The notes: generated by a model not told the origin, from the sequence alone. A stretch of 29,108 nt of DNA from an uncultured Dialister sp. (GCA_934216155.1 CAKQBK010000028.1:1-29108); one strand, 5' to 3'. Counted from the first letter of the stretch, positions 12,272-21,353 are shown. Translations and numbers: made by a program.

Positions 12272-15200
12272 GTTCTTTGAATTCCTTTCGGTATTCGCCG
12301 ATGGTCATGTTGCGCAATTCAGACTGCCGTTTGTCATTTTGACTGACAAATCCCAGATGAGAAATGAACGGTTCAATGGTGGGAATCTTCGCCAGCGGGG
12401 TCACAACCAAGAGTTGCAGCCCCATTTTGCGGAACAATTCCAAGCCAAACCGAGCCGATTCATCAGAACTCTTCAGAAATGCTTCATCAATGGCAGTGAA
12501 ACGGAAGGTGGGAAGACGACCGCTCCCTGCGATACCGAAGCTATAGACGAAGCTGGCTGCCAAAATGGTGTAAGCCAGTTTTTCTTTTTGCCCGCCGGAC
12601 TTACCGGAAGAATCGGTATAGTGTTCAAATTCTGGTCCCTGGCTACCATCGTCCTGACGAATCCGTTCAGACACCGCAAAGGTGAACCAGTTTCTCACAT
12701 CAGTCACCATCTGGGTCCACCGGCGGTCTTCTTCTGCATGGCCCGGGCGGCTAGCGCTAAAGCGATCCAATATTTTTTCAATTTCCAGGAACTTTTCTTC
12801 ATTATAATTGTCATCGCTGCCAGAAATAGAGCTATCGGTGCAGGCTTTCAGCTGCTGACGGAAATGACGAATTTCATTATTTAAGGTTTCTACACACTCG
12901 ATTTCAATGTAGTGGCCTTTGTTGTAATCGATATCATAAAGAGACTGATTGATTTCTTCAATTCGTTCTTTAATGACATCTCGATTGCCAAGCAGTTTGG
13001 ACTGGAAAATGGCCATATCCTGGATGGTATTTTCCCGAAGTCGTTTCTTGAATTTCGGAAGCAGCTTTGGCAAGTCATCTTCTTTGATACGCCGATGGAG
13101 TTCTTTGTATTCATTGCGATTGGCCCGATTCAGTTCATTGGTCAGGTTTGGATCCCCTTCATTGTGCACCGTCAGATATTGCATGTATTTCGACATGCCA
13201 GAGGTCATGATGGCTCCCTGTTCTTCCTTCCGATTGCTGCACTGCTCTTTACGTCCATTGATCCAGCGGGTATACATACCATTCTTTTCTTGCATGGATT
13301 TCAGCGTAAAGAACCCCTTGCCAATGATATCTTCTCGATGGTCTTCCAAAAGAGCAAATCCTTCTCTCGCCACATGCTCCGGTGCCGCTGCCAACATCTT
13401 CTGGTCATCTTTCTGCTTTTCCTGGTACATATCCACGCGAGCCTTTACGTTCCCCAAAGCACTGCGGCAATGACTGATATCCTCCTGCATGGCTTTCCAT
13501 GCTTTGGTGAGCTGGGCGATTTCTCGTTCCAAACGAGCCAACACCTGTGAATTATTCATCAGCTCTTTGATACGTTTCTTCTGCCGGTCCACCCGTTCCA
13601 TAAAGGACAACTGGTCGATGTCTTTGAATTGGTCCATGCGGAGTAATGAGTCTGCCGCATTCTGGTGACGAATCAAAAGATCTCTTTTTTCTTTGAACGC
13701 AGCAATTTGAGTGGCTACTTTTTCTTTTTCCGCTTCCAGCTGGGTCAGTTCTTTCTGAATGAGAGTGATTTTTTCTTTATTGGAGAACCCCAATACATAA
13801 AAACGACGGTCATCGATGCGGCGACGGTCATCTTTTTGGTGACGACGTCCGCCGGTCTTAATCTGCCCACCTAAGGAAAGAGCAAAGGAAGCCTTTTTGA
13901 AATCCTTAGTGGTTTCTGCGCAAATGTGGTCAAAGCGGTGGTACAGTTCTGCAGCCAACCAGCTGGCATAGGGCGAATCTTTCTTGATATTCATCTTTCG
14001 TGCCGCTGCCTGGGGAGGAAGTTCGGTCATATCCACCGGGCGGGTGTATTCATCTACCCGATAGTACACCATGCGACGACCAAGGAAATGGGATTCCATC
14101 CACTGGATGACTTTATCATACAGTGCTTCTGGCACCAACATAGACACCCCAAATTCGGAGAGCAGTCGTTCCAGAGCCCCTTCCCATTTCTGCTCGCTAG
14201 GTTTGACTTCCATGATTTCCCCAGCAAAAGGCATATCCCCTTCAGGAACCACCAGGTCGTGGCACAAATTCTTTCGGATAGAAATAAACTGTTCTGGAAT
14301 GTTGGAATCCCGTTTCTTCAAAGAATCCAATTCTGCCCGGTCATTGGCAATCTGTGTCACCAATTCCCGTTCCCGACTGTCGGCCTCAAATTTTTTCTGA
14401 TCCAAGTCATCGAAATCCTCACGGAAAGAAGTGACCATGTCTTCTAACGTTTTCCTCTGTTTCATGAAGGCATCCAAATTCAAGGGCAATGATAATTTCA
14501 ACTGCGACGCATAGGATTTGTAAGTTTGCACTTTGGAAAGGACCATTTGCAAATCTTTTTCATAGAGTTTCAAATCTTTGCGAGCCGCATCGAGCTGGCT
14601 GCCCCCTTTTTCCCAACTTTCCTTTTTCTTGTTGTCAATTTCATCAGACATATGCTCCGATTCCTGCTGCATGGCAGAAAGGCGGGTCTCTATATCTTTC
14701 CGCTCTTTGTCACATTTCGCCAGTTCTTCTGTCAGGATTTTGATTTCCTCTTTCGCCAAATAAGGAGCCACCCCATCAGACATGAGAGAAAGTTCTGCCT
14801 CTTCTTTGAGACACTGGTCGTACACATCGGACGCCTTGACGATCGGTTCCAAAAGTTCCATTTTCTCCCGATCTCTGAGAATGGCATCATGAATATTTTT
14901 CAAATCATGGAAACGGGTAAGAAGTCGCTGGATATTGTCATTCATTTCCCCCATATCCACATCGCCAAGCATATTTTTCCGAACGAAATCGGTGATACCA
15001 TTTACCTTTTTCATTGAAACGGTCTGTTGGAACAGATCCAATGCATTTTCCTGTTCGATACCAAACAGGGACTTAAACCGCACTGCATATGAGGTATAGT
15101 CATTGAAAATTTCTACGTAAGGAACCCGTTTGAGCCGCTTTTTCAAGTCCGTGATATTATTTCCAAAACCGCCGAAATCCTGCTTAATGGATAGTACTTT

Positions 15201-15659
15201 CTCTGCCACCACGAAGAAACGAGTCGGTTTATCACTGCCGGGCGTGAAATAAAATACTTGTGCCAAGGTGATAAAACTATTATTTTCCGCATCAGCAAAA
15301 ACAGCCAAAATAACCGAATATTTATTTTTATCACGAAGGGCCACCGGTTCTTCCTCGCCGGACTCATTGCTCCGTTTCGCATAATACCCACGTACATAGG
15401 AATTGAGAGAGCGCTCTTTGCTGCCTGCATCGGCTGCTTTGTTGTAATTGATTTTCGGTTGTGGAATCAAAAGGGTCAGAATAGCATCCACCAAAGTGGA
15501 TTTCCCGGAACCAATTTCCCCAGTCAAAAGAGAGGTATGTCCCCCTAGCTCAAAATCCCAAACCGCTCCATCGAAAGTCCCCCAGTTGTACACTTCCAAA
15601 CGGCGCATGCGAAAACCAGGACCGACACCGCTCGTTTCATCGGAATCAAATAGATTCAT
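12252..15659 (-). CDS. jetC: Wadjet defence protein JetC (SMC-like ATPase)
   Basis: The 1135-residue protein is an SMC/MukB-like ABC ATPase. It has YNWGTFDG (24-31) before Walker A GEIGSGKST (47-55), long coiled-coil regions on both sides of a central hinge, the ABC signature SGGQ (1021-1024) and Walker B with catalytic glutamate TAIDEAF (1055-1061). JetC dimerises with JetA and JetB to form the DNA loop-extruding motor of Wadjet. The ATG at 15659 is chosen because GGAGGAG lies 7 nt upstream; a start at 15695 adds 12 basic residues without a better site. It overlaps jetB by 14 bp and jetD by 20 bp, which indicates translational coupling. All ATPase motifs are intact. Confidence 0.95.
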   Translation of the reverse strand: MNLFDSDETSGVGPGFRMRRLEVYNWGTFDGAVWDFELGGHTSLLTGEIGSGKSTLVDAILTLLIPQPKINYNKAADAGSKERSLNSYVRGYYAKRSNESGEEEPVALRDKNKYSVILAVFADAENNSFITLAQVFYFTPGSDKPTRFFVVAEKVLSIKQDFGGFGNNITDLKKRLKRVPYVEIFNDYTSYAVRFKSLFGIEQENALDLFQQTVSMKKVNGITDFVRKNMLGDVDMGEMNDNIQRLLTRFHDLKNIHDAILRDREKMELLEPIVKASDVYDQCLKEEAELSLMSDGVAPYLAKEEIKILTEELAKCDKERKDIETRLSAMQQESEHMSDEIDNKKKESWEKGGSQLDAARKDLKLYEKDLQMVLSKVQTYKSYASQLKLSLPLNLDAFMKQRKTLEDMVTSFREDFDDLDQKKFEADSRERELVTQIANDRAELDSLKKRDSNIPEQFISIRKNLCHDLVVPEGDMPFAGEIMEVKPSEQKWEGALERLLSEFGVSMLVPEALYDKVIQWMESHFLGRRMVYYRVDEYTRPVDMTELPPQAAARKMNIKKDSPYASWLAAELYHRFDHICAETTKDFKKASFALSLGGQIKTGGRRHQKDDRRRIDDRRFYVLGFSNKEKITLIQKELTQLEAEKEKVATQIAAFKEKRDLLIRHQNAADSLLRMDQFKDIDQLSFMERVDRQKKRIKELMNNSQVLARLEREIAQLTKAWKAMQEDISHCRSALGNVKARVDMYQEKQKDDQKMLAAAPEHVAREGFALLEDHREDIIGKGFFTLKSMQEKNGMYTRWINGRKEQCSNRKEEQGAIMTSGMSKYMQYLTVHNEGDPNLTNELNRANRNEYKELHRRIKEDDLPKLLPKFKKRLRENTIQDMAIFQSKLLGNRDVIKERIEEINQSLYDIDYNKGHYIEIECVETLNNEIRHFRQQLKACTDSSISGSDDNYNEEKFLEIEKILDRFSASRPGHAEEDRRWTQMVTDVRNWFTFAVSERIRQDDGSQGPEFEHYTDSSGKSGGQKEKLAYTILAASFVYSFGIAGSGRLPTFRFTAIDEAFLKSSDESARFGLELFRKMGLQLLVVTPLAKIPTIEPFISHLGFVSQNDKRQSELRNMTIGEYRKEFKEHEKKTS

Positions 15660-16248
15660 GGGCGTTCTCCTCCTTTTCTTCCACTTGCAAACCATTTTCT
15701 TCTACATACCGTTCCAGCTCTTTGTTAAATTCACTGAGCCATTCCGCATCGACGAAACGACGTAAAATAGGCTGCACTTCATAAGCCAGTTCATTGTCCC
15801 GGACAGGCATGACGATTTTCATATCCAATGCTTTTGAAAAACAGGTTTTGATAGAATTGATAAATTTCACCTCATCAGAAGTTTCTGGGAAATAGGGCTT
15901 CATTTTCTGCACCATTTCCTCTTCCTTCACCACCAGCATGCTGTCCCCATTGGCCCCATCAAATTCATTGATTTCATTGCGAAGGAGCGCCAGAAAAAGA
16001 CTCATTTTAAACGTGAGCGGTTGCTTTCTCACCAAATGCGGCAATTCGTCACTGTCTTTCTGCCGCAAGAACGCATAGCCCCCTTCGGTATCAATTTCCA
16101 AAGAAAGACCGATCTTTTCCATATATTCACCGATACGATACTGCTGTGTGGTCAAAGTATTCCAAATTTCCGGCTGGCTTCCTTTCACTACCACCCCTTG
16201 CAGCAATTGAATCAAAGCCGTAGAAAATATGATATCTGCTTTCTCCAT
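15646..16248 (-). CDS. jetB: Wadjet defence protein JetB (MukE-like, DUF4194)
   Basis: The 200-residue protein fits JetB in size and position and carries DUF4194-like features, including an N-terminal helical segment (IIFSTALIQLLQGVVV), FLRQKDSDELPHLVR in the first half and a charged C-terminal tail. JetB is the small KITE-type winged-helix subunit that bridges the kleisin JetA and the SMC protein JetC. The stop codon of jetA and the start codon of jetB overlap by one base (TGATG), and jetB overlaps jetC by 14 bp. The identification rests mainly on operon context and length, since the sequence has few diagnostic motifs. Confidence 0.88.
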   Translation of the reverse strand: MEKADIIFSTALIQLLQGVVVKGSQPEIWNTLTTQQYRIGEYMEKIGLSLEIDTEGGYAFLRQKDSDELPHLVRKQPLTFKMSLFLALLRNEINEFDGANGDSMLVVKEEEMVQKMKPYFPETSDEVKFINSIKTCFSKALDMKIVMPVRDNELAYEVQPILRRFVDAEWLSEFNKELERYVEENGLQVEEKEENAHESI

Positions 16249-17720
16249 CAGCGATCCCTCTTTTCAAAAATAATCCGATCCATAGTGACATACCGATTCC
16301 GTCCATCAATGCCTACAAAGGCAATGGTCTCCTTAGCGGGCGTAAAATGGCTAGGCTCACTTTTGGCAATTTCCATGTAGGCCAATAGTTCAAACAAACC
16401 TTTTTCCAAAGGAAATACATCGAGCACTTCCTTCAGTGTAACTTTCTTTCGGGTTTCCAATAATTCCTCAATATGGGATTTCAGCACCACTTTATCCACA
16501 TAGACTTGGTTGAAAATGGCATCCAAACTGCCGTGGTGCTGTCCCATTTCCAAAGTGTCCGTCTCCAGTTCCATTTTAACAGGGGGCATCTTGAGCGGTC
16601 GTTCCATAGGCAGCGTAATGGTCGGGGCCGCCTCTGAAATCCACATAAACGCTTTCTCTTTTTTCGGTTCGTGGCCCTTCATGAGAATCGCCTTTTTCTG
16701 TATTTCCTTCACTTGGAAATAAATGTTCTTCTTTTCCTGTAAATTATTTTCATTGACATACCAGCTGATCTGTTCCGACAATTTCGCAATGGTTTGCTGT
16801 ACGTCTTCGGCACCATCTACCCACGCCCGCTTGATATGGAGAGCGTTGTACCGATTCATCTCCTGCGACAGGGCTTTCAATGACAAAATTTTTCGCATCG
16901 TGTCATCGAAATCCTGCTGCTGGGAAGAGGCCATAAGATAATCAAAAAAGGCGGCGAAACTTTTGCCCTGTTCCGATTCTTCGATCACTTCCCGATCTTC
17001 TATAAACTGTTCCAGCAAAGCACCTTTGCCTTGCTCCCATTCATTTACTTCATCACGGAAATCATTATAAATGGCTTGAAATTTATCTTTTACTTCACGG
17101 AAATCCGATAAAATGCCATTGGCAATATCCAGAGCTTCCTGGAAACGTTCCTTGATCTGTACCTCATCGAGTACTTCTACCTCGCCACCATTGCGAAGAT
17201 CCTTGATTTTCGCATCGATATCGGCCCGCTGTTTTCTTAAATAATCCAATCGAGCCTTTTTGTCCGGATTGGCTTTGTGTTCAATTTCATGGAGAATATT
17301 GAAAAACGTGTGCAGCCGAGATTCTGTACCAATAAAGCTACGGCTTTTCAGATTTTCCAACCATTCCACTGCCCGCTGCCCAGCGGTAGTCAAATCATAG
17401 CAAGTCATCCGATTACGATAAAATCTTCGAAGCCATCGATGGTCCTCATCGGCCCACCGCCTAAGATACATCTTGGCTTCCCCTTCCAAGGATTCTTCCG
17501 ATACGTCTTCCCCTAAGAGTGTGTGCTTTTCCTGAAGAAAGGGCCGCATGTCCTGAAGCAGCCGAGCCTCACTTAAATTTCGCACATTGCCCTCTATAAA
17601 TTCTTTATAAAAAAAGGCACAGCAGAAAGCTGCATCATCAGAAGCCAAAAGCTTCCACGAAGCATTGCTGTGTCTCATTAAAGCCAAAGAATCTTGGGCC
17701 ATGAATGAGTCCTGGGCCAT
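16248..17720 (-). CDS. jetA: Wadjet defence protein JetA (MukF-like kleisin, DUF3375)
   Basis: The 490-residue protein matches JetA (DUF3375). An N-terminal winged-helix-like segment (LMRHSNASWKLLASDDAAF) is followed by FLGTE-like SFIGTESRLHTFF. A helical middle contains ARLDYLRKQRADIDAKIKDL and QEALDIANGILSDFREVKDKF. The C-terminal domain includes ETRKKVTLKEVLDVFPLEKG. JetA is the kleisin that closes the JetC ring. The ATG at 17720 follows AAAGGAGG at 7 nt. The first twelve codons are a near-exact duplication (MAQDSF, MAQDSL), so an in-frame ATG at 17702 is also available. It is the first gene of the jetABCD operon, with a candidate promoter 43-70 bp upstream. Confidence 0.92.
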   Translation of the reverse strand: MAQDSFMAQDSLALMRHSNASWKLLASDDAAFCCAFFYKEFIEGNVRNLSEARLLQDMRPFLQEKHTLLGEDVSEESLEGEAKMYLRRWADEDHRWLRRFYRNRMTCYDLTTAGQRAVEWLENLKSRSFIGTESRLHTFFNILHEIEHKANPDKKARLDYLRKQRADIDAKIKDLRNGGEVEVLDEVQIKERFQEALDIANGILSDFREVKDKFQAIYNDFRDEVNEWEQGKGALLEQFIEDREVIEESEQGKSFAAFFDYLMASSQQQDFDDTMRKILSLKALSQEMNRYNALHIKRAWVDGAEDVQQTIAKLSEQISWYVNENNLQEKKNIYFQVKEIQKKAILMKGHEPKKEKAFMWISEAAPTITLPMERPLKMPPVKMELETDTLEMGQHHGSLDAIFNQVYVDKVVLKSHIEELLETRKKVTLKEVLDVFPLEKGLFELLAYMEIAKSEPSHFTPAKETIAFVGIDGRNRYVTMDRIIFEKRDR

Positions 17721-17762
17721 AGATGGCCTCCTTTCATTATATAACCAGTGGTTTGTCGTTCA

Positions 17763-17790
17763 TTTATATAGTAGTTGCTTGGTAATTCAA
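17763..17790 (-). promoter_or_regulatory. Candidate promoter of the jetABCD operon
   Basis: On the minus strand, TTGAAT (17785-17790), a 16-bp spacer, then TATAAA (17763-17768). The implied transcript start near 17756 leaves a leader of about 36 nt containing AAAGGAGG. A heptamer palindrome (17815-17872) lies immediately upstream of the -35 box. Confidence 0.5.
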
Positions 17791-17814
17791 ATTTCTGAAT
17801 CCACTATTGTTACT

Positions 17815-17872
17815 AAGTTGTTAGTTGTTAGTTGTTTGTTGCTAAAACCAACAACTAGCAACAATCATCATC
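17815..17872. repeat. Heptamer palindrome (GTTGTTA/AACAACT) upstream of jetA
   Basis: In-phase words TAAGTTG, TTAGTTG, TTAGTTG, TTTGTTG, then CTAAAAC, CAACAAC, TAGCAAC, AATCATC. It separates the jet promoter from the terminator of the PLP lyase gene. Confidence 0.75.
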
Positions 17873-17918
17873 ACAATTATACACCAGTTGAAAATGGAAT
17901 TCATGACAGGTTATGAAA

Positions 17919-17960
17919 TAAAAAATGAGAAATGGCGGAAAGGTCACACCACTTCTCATT
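17919..17960 (-). terminator. Intrinsic terminator of the hfq-PLP lyase operon
   Basis: AATGAGAAATGG (17924-17935) and CCACTTCTCATT (17949-17960) pair with one mismatch. On the minus strand the stem is followed by TTTTTTAT. It lies 8 bp past the stop of the gene at 17968, so the housekeeping transcript should end before the jet operon. Confidence 0.8.
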
Positions 17961-17967
17961 TTCATTA

Positions 17968-19209
17968 TTATTTCTTCTGTGCTGCCAGAATTTTTTCTGC
18001 TGCACCCATCACAGCTAGCATGGCATGTTCGAAGGTGAGTCCCCCCTGGAAATACATGATATAGGGTGGACGCACTGGACCGTCAGCAGACATTTCAATG
18101 GTGGAGCCCTGTACGAAGGTTCCAGCGGCCATGATGATCGGATCTACATAGCCCGGCAGTGGGGCTGGTACAGGGGTGGCATCGGAATCTACCGGGGACC
18201 AGCTCTGTACGGCTTCTGCAAAGCGGCACATATTTTCTTCCGAGTTCAAAGTAACGGCAGTAATCAAGTCTGTGCGCAGGTGACCCGGTGCTGGTTTCGC
18301 ATCAAATCCTAAGAGTGTGAACACAGCGGCACAGAATTCGGCGCTCATCATGGCCTGACGGGTCATATGAGGTGCCAGGAACAGCCCTTCAAAGAAAGGA
18401 CGATAGGAAGCCGCATAGGATCCCATTTCTGCGCCCAATCCTGGTGCAGTCCATACGTGAGCACACAGTTCCACCAAATCTTTTCTGCCGCAGATATAGG
18501 CACCGGTCGGAGCCAATCCGCCGCCTGCATTTTTAATCAAAGAACCAGCAGTGATATCTGCGCCCATTTCAATTGGTTCCTGCCGGCAAGTGAATTCGCC
18601 ATAGCAGTTATCTACGAAGCAAATGGCGTTTGGATTCTTGGCTTTCACCACATCGATGATTTTTTTGATGTCTTCCGGGAAGAGAGAATTGCGGAGCATG
18701 TATCCGCAGGAACGCTGGATTTCTACCAGTTTCGTATGTTCATCTACGGCTTCCGCAATGGCATCCAGGTCGTAGGTATTTCCTTTCAGCGGCACTTCCT
18801 TGTAATGAACGCCTTTTGATTTCAGATTGCCAGGCGCATCTCCGGTGATACCGATGACGCTCTGCATGGTGTCATAAGGAGCACCTACAGCAGAAACCAT
18901 AGTATCCCCTGGTTGAAGGAGTGCCAGAAGAACTGTTGCCAGTGCATGGGTACCGGAAACAAACTGGGGACGAACCAGTGCGGCTTCGCAATGGAAAATA
19001 TCACACCAGATATCTTCCAGCATTTCTCTTCCTGGATCGCCATAGCCGTATCCATTGGACGGTGCAAAGTGATAGGCACCGAGATGGTGTTTTCTAAATG
19101 CTTCTAATACTTTTTGTGTGTTGAAGAGGGAAATCTCTTCCATGTCATGAAAAACAGGCGCACAAAGAGCGAGCGCCTCTTTCTGTACCTGTTCAAGTGT
19201 TTTATTCAT
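17968..19209 (-). CDS. Methionine gamma-lyase family PLP protein (YnbB / 'aluminium resistance' type)
   Basis: The 413-residue fold-type I PLP enzyme belongs to the family often annotated as aluminium resistance protein or methionine gamma-lyase family protein. Visible motifs are YGYGDPGRE (54-62), PQFVSGTHALA (81-91), CFVDNCYGEF (197-206, pyridine-binding D200) and GSLIKNAGGGLAPTGAY (222-238), with the probable PLP lysine K226. The exact reaction is not established for most members; a C-S or related lyase is inferred from the fold. It starts 9 bp after the hfq stop codon, with AAAGGA inside the last hfq codons, so it is co-translated with hfq. This gene order is common in Firmicutes. Confidence 0.9.
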   Translation of the reverse strand: MNKTLEQVQKEALALCAPVFHDMEEISLFNTQKVLEAFRKHHLGAYHFAPSNGYGYGDPGREMLEDIWCDIFHCEAALVRPQFVSGTHALATVLLALLQPGDTMVSAVGAPYDTMQSVIGITGDAPGNLKSKGVHYKEVPLKGNTYDLDAIAEAVDEHTKLVEIQRSCGYMLRNSLFPEDIKKIIDVVKAKNPNAICFVDNCYGEFTCRQEPIEMGADITAGSLIKNAGGGLAPTGAYICGRKDLVELCAHVWTAPGLGAEMGSYAASYRPFFEGLFLAPHMTRQAMMSAEFCAAVFTLLGFDAKPAPGHLRTDLITAVTLNSEENMCRFAEAVQSWSPVDSDATPVPAPLPGYVDPIIMAAGTFVQGSTIEMSADGPVRPPYIMYFQGGLTFEHAMLAVMGAAEKILAAQKK

Positions 19210-19218
19210 TTGTGTACA

Positions 19219-19419
19219 TCAGATCCTTTGAATTGTAGATATTGCGTGTTTATAAATCAGCTGGGAACGGTTCTCGCTGACTAAAAGTACGGTGAAGCTG
19301 TCAAAGGATTTTACTTTTCCTTTGAGCTGGACACCATTCATCAAGAAAATGCTCACCGGGGCATTTTCCTTTCTAGCTTCGTTCAAAAATGTGTCCTGCA
19401 GATTCATTTTACCTTCCAT
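19219..19419 (-). CDS. hfq: RNA chaperone Hfq
   Basis: The 66-residue Sm-like protein forms a hexamer that binds small RNAs and mRNAs. The Sm1 motif ([20 protein letters not shown] and [14 protein letters not shown]) and the Sm2 motif (YKHAISTI) are clear. The C-terminal tail is very short, as in other Firmicute-type Hfq proteins. The ATG at 19419 has AGAGGAG upstream; a second in-frame ATG at 19407 also has GGAAGG close by. The gene overlaps the end of miaA by 11 bp and is followed closely by the PLP lyase gene, the usual miaA-hfq arrangement. Confidence 0.96.
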   Translation of the reverse strand: MEGKMNLQDTFLNEARKENAPVSIFLMNGVQLKGKVKSFDSFTVLLVSENRSQLIYKHAISTIQRI

Positions 19420-20332
19420 CGTTTTTCTCCTCTAATATTGAAATGACATAGGCCTCGATTTCCCTGTACCATATGTCTTCTTCTGATGGTGTTTTTTCCA
19501 CCCAGTGAATATATGGCATTCGTCTATACCAGGTCAATTGTCTTTTTGCAAAGTGGCGTGTGTTCTTCTGAATCAGTGCTTCCCCTTCCTCTAGGGAATA
19601 CTCTCCTTTCAGCACAGGAATCATCTCTTTGTAGCCGATTCCCTTCAGCGCCTGTGATGTTTCCGGAACGCCCGCCTCTAAAAGTGACCTGACTTCCTCT
19701 AAGAGTCCTGCTTCTATCATTTGGTGGACCCGCTTATTTATTTTATCATATAATACCGCTCTGTCCATAGCAATTCCTAAAACCGGACCATCATAGACTA
19801 GAGTTTGTGATTTTTTCGCCTGATTTTCTTCCACCCCTGCCGTCAGGAGTTCCAATTTCCGAATCATCCGCTGCGGGTCCACTGGGATATCGGTCTCGCC
19901 TTTATCTTTCAGAGCAGAAATCAGTGCTTCTTTCCCCTCTTTCTGATACAAGTCATACCATTGGCTGCGTCCTTCCACCTTGGGAAGAAAACTGTAGCCT
20001 TCCAAAAGGGACTGGATATAGAGCCCGGTGCCTCCCACTACGATGGGCACCCGGCCCGCTTCATTTTCTTCATGAATGATTCGTTTGGCCTGTTCCTGAA
20101 AATCAGCAGCGGAATAAAATTCCGTCGGTTCCAGACAATCCACCAAGTAGTGAGGCACCCCATCGGCTTCTTCTTTGGTTACTTTGGCCGTACCGATGTC
20201 CATGTGTTTGTACACTTGAAAAGCGTCGCCGGAAATAATGGATGAGCCCAATTTCTTTGCCAGATAAATGCCCAGTGCGGTTTTCCCCGATGCGGTGGGG
20301 CCCAATATGGTGATGAGTTTTTCTTTTTTCAT
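19409..20332 (-). CDS. miaA: tRNA dimethylallyltransferase MiaA
   Basis: The 307-residue enzyme transfers a dimethylallyl group to A37 of tRNAs reading UNN codons. It shows the P-loop GPTASGKT (11-18), the substrate-binding [35 protein letters not shown] and the C-terminal RQLTWYRR. MiaB, encoded about 6 kb away in this window, then adds the methylthio group. It is co-transcribed with hfq (11-bp overlap). A 238-bp gap with a nonamer palindrome separates it from the upstream methyltransferase gene, so expression of the miaA part may be partly uncoupled. Confidence 0.97.
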   Translation of the reverse strand: MKKEKLITILGPTASGKTALGIYLAKKLGSSIISGDAFQVYKHMDIGTAKVTKEEADGVPHYLVDCLEPTEFYSAADFQEQAKRIIHEENEAGRVPIVVGGTGLYIQSLLEGYSFLPKVEGRSQWYDLYQKEGKEALISALKDKGETDIPVDPQRMIRKLELLTAGVEENQAKKSQTLVYDGPVLGIAMDRAVLYDKINKRVHQMIEAGLLEEVRSLLEAGVPETSQALKGIGYKEMIPVLKGEYSLEEGEALIQKNTRHFAKRQLTWYRRMPYIHWVEKTPSEEDIWYREIEAYVISILEEKNDGR

Positions 20333-20406
20333 AGATTGATCACTCCATAGGATACTGTCGGTAAGCTAAGGGATTGCAACAATTGGTGAAATTTCGCTAG
20401 AAGTTT

Positions 20407-20533
20407 CAGATTGCTTAAGGTTCTAAGGGTTCTCAGGGTTCTCGAATAATCTAATGATGCTAGCATATATCGGCACATTTGGCGAACCTTAGAACCTTAG
20501 AACCTTAGAACCTTGAGAACCTTGAGTAACCTG
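20407..20533. repeat. 8-9-mer palindrome (AGGTTCTAA / TTAGAACCT) inside the mutSL-miaA cluster
   Basis: The left arm has AGGTTCTAA, GGGTTCTCA, GGGTTCTCG. The right arm has GAACCTTA three times, GAACCTTGA twice and GTAACCTG. The centre carries CGGCACATTTGGCGAA, the complement of the TTCGAATGTGCC centre at 10990-11003. It lies between two same-strand genes and could form a strong RNA hairpin acting as an attenuator or processing site. Confidence 0.8.
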
Positions 20534-20570
20534 TAATATCTAACGGAATCATACCTACTATCTCAAATCC

Positions 20571-21353
20571 TTATTTTAACAGAATAACCCCATAAGCTGT
20601 AGTCTGCCCTTTTTTCCCATGAATTTCTGTGAATAATCCATTGCGGAACAGCGGTGAAAAAGGTCTTTCCTTGACGATGATTTTCTGTCTAGCCACGTTC
20701 ATTGCCAGACGCAGCACCTCTTCCTCTAGCCCATCATAGGACGCAGCCCGCCGGAATCCTTCCATATCATTCACTTCCCGTTTCACCGGATGATGAAACA
20801 TGGGGTCAAAGTAAATCACATCAAAACTTTTCGGTTCCGCTTGGGATAAAAAGGTTTTGAAATCTTGATGAAGCAAGGAAATACGACGCACCGCCTGGGT
20901 GAGTCGCTCCTCTTTATCCACGTAGCCAGCAATACCAGCCCGTCCGATTTCATAAAGAATGTCACTTTTTTCCAAAGCAGTCACATGGCCTCTATCCCCC
21001 AAGTACCAAGACATAGTGCTAGAATCTCCCGCCTGCCCAAAAGTACAATCCAATACAGAGCAAAATCGGTCGGACGGAAGGAGCCGGCACAATCGATCCT
21101 GATTTCCTTTTTCCATTTGGGAGGTCCGAAGCACCGCGGTCCCCATATGAAAGCGATACTCTTCTCCCCCATTCCAATAATAAGGAAGCTGCTTACCATA
21201 AATGAGAAATCCATCGACACCATAGCGAGCGACCATATCTTCCAGCGTATCTTCTCTTGGGAAATAGGGAAATCCCAGCGCGCATGCCCTGGCTTTTGCT
21301 TCGTCAATAATAGAAGCGGTGCTATTTCGTATGGTTGTTACTGCTGTCCTCAT
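20571..21353 (-). CDS. Class I SAM-dependent methyltransferase, RsmJ-like (DUF548)
   Basis: The 260-residue protein resembles RsmJ/YhiQ, the 16S rRNA m2G1516 methyltransferase. The SAM-binding fold shows VLDCTFGQAGDSS and GHVTALEKS. The family-typical catalytic region is VIYFDPMFHHPVKREVNDM, comparable with the LDPMFP motif of RsmJ. An N-terminal extension (ALGFPYFPREDTLEDMVARY) is typical of Firmicute members. The rRNA target is inferred from the family only. The ATG at 21353 overlaps the mutL stop (ATGA), indicating coupling; a longer start at 21422 would lie wholly within mutL. Confidence 0.8.
   Translation of the reverse strand: MRTAVTTIRNSTASIIDEAKARACALGFPYFPREDTLEDMVARYGVDGFLIYGKQLPYYWNGGEEYRFHMGTAVLRTSQMEKGNQDRLCRLLPSDRFCSVLDCTFGQAGDSSTMSWYLGDRGHVTALEKSDILYEIGRAGIAGYVDKEERLTQAVRRISLLHQDFKTFLSQAEPKSFDVIYFDPMFHHPVKREVNDMEGFRRAASYDGLEEEVLRLAMNVARQKIIVKERPFSPLFRNGLFTEIHGKKGQTTAYGVILLK

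Noticed and set aside
15660..15695. Longer start for JetC at 15695
   Set aside because: The ATG at 15659 has a consensus ribosome binding site, while the 12 extra basic residues are not expected in JetC and would lengthen the jetB overlap.
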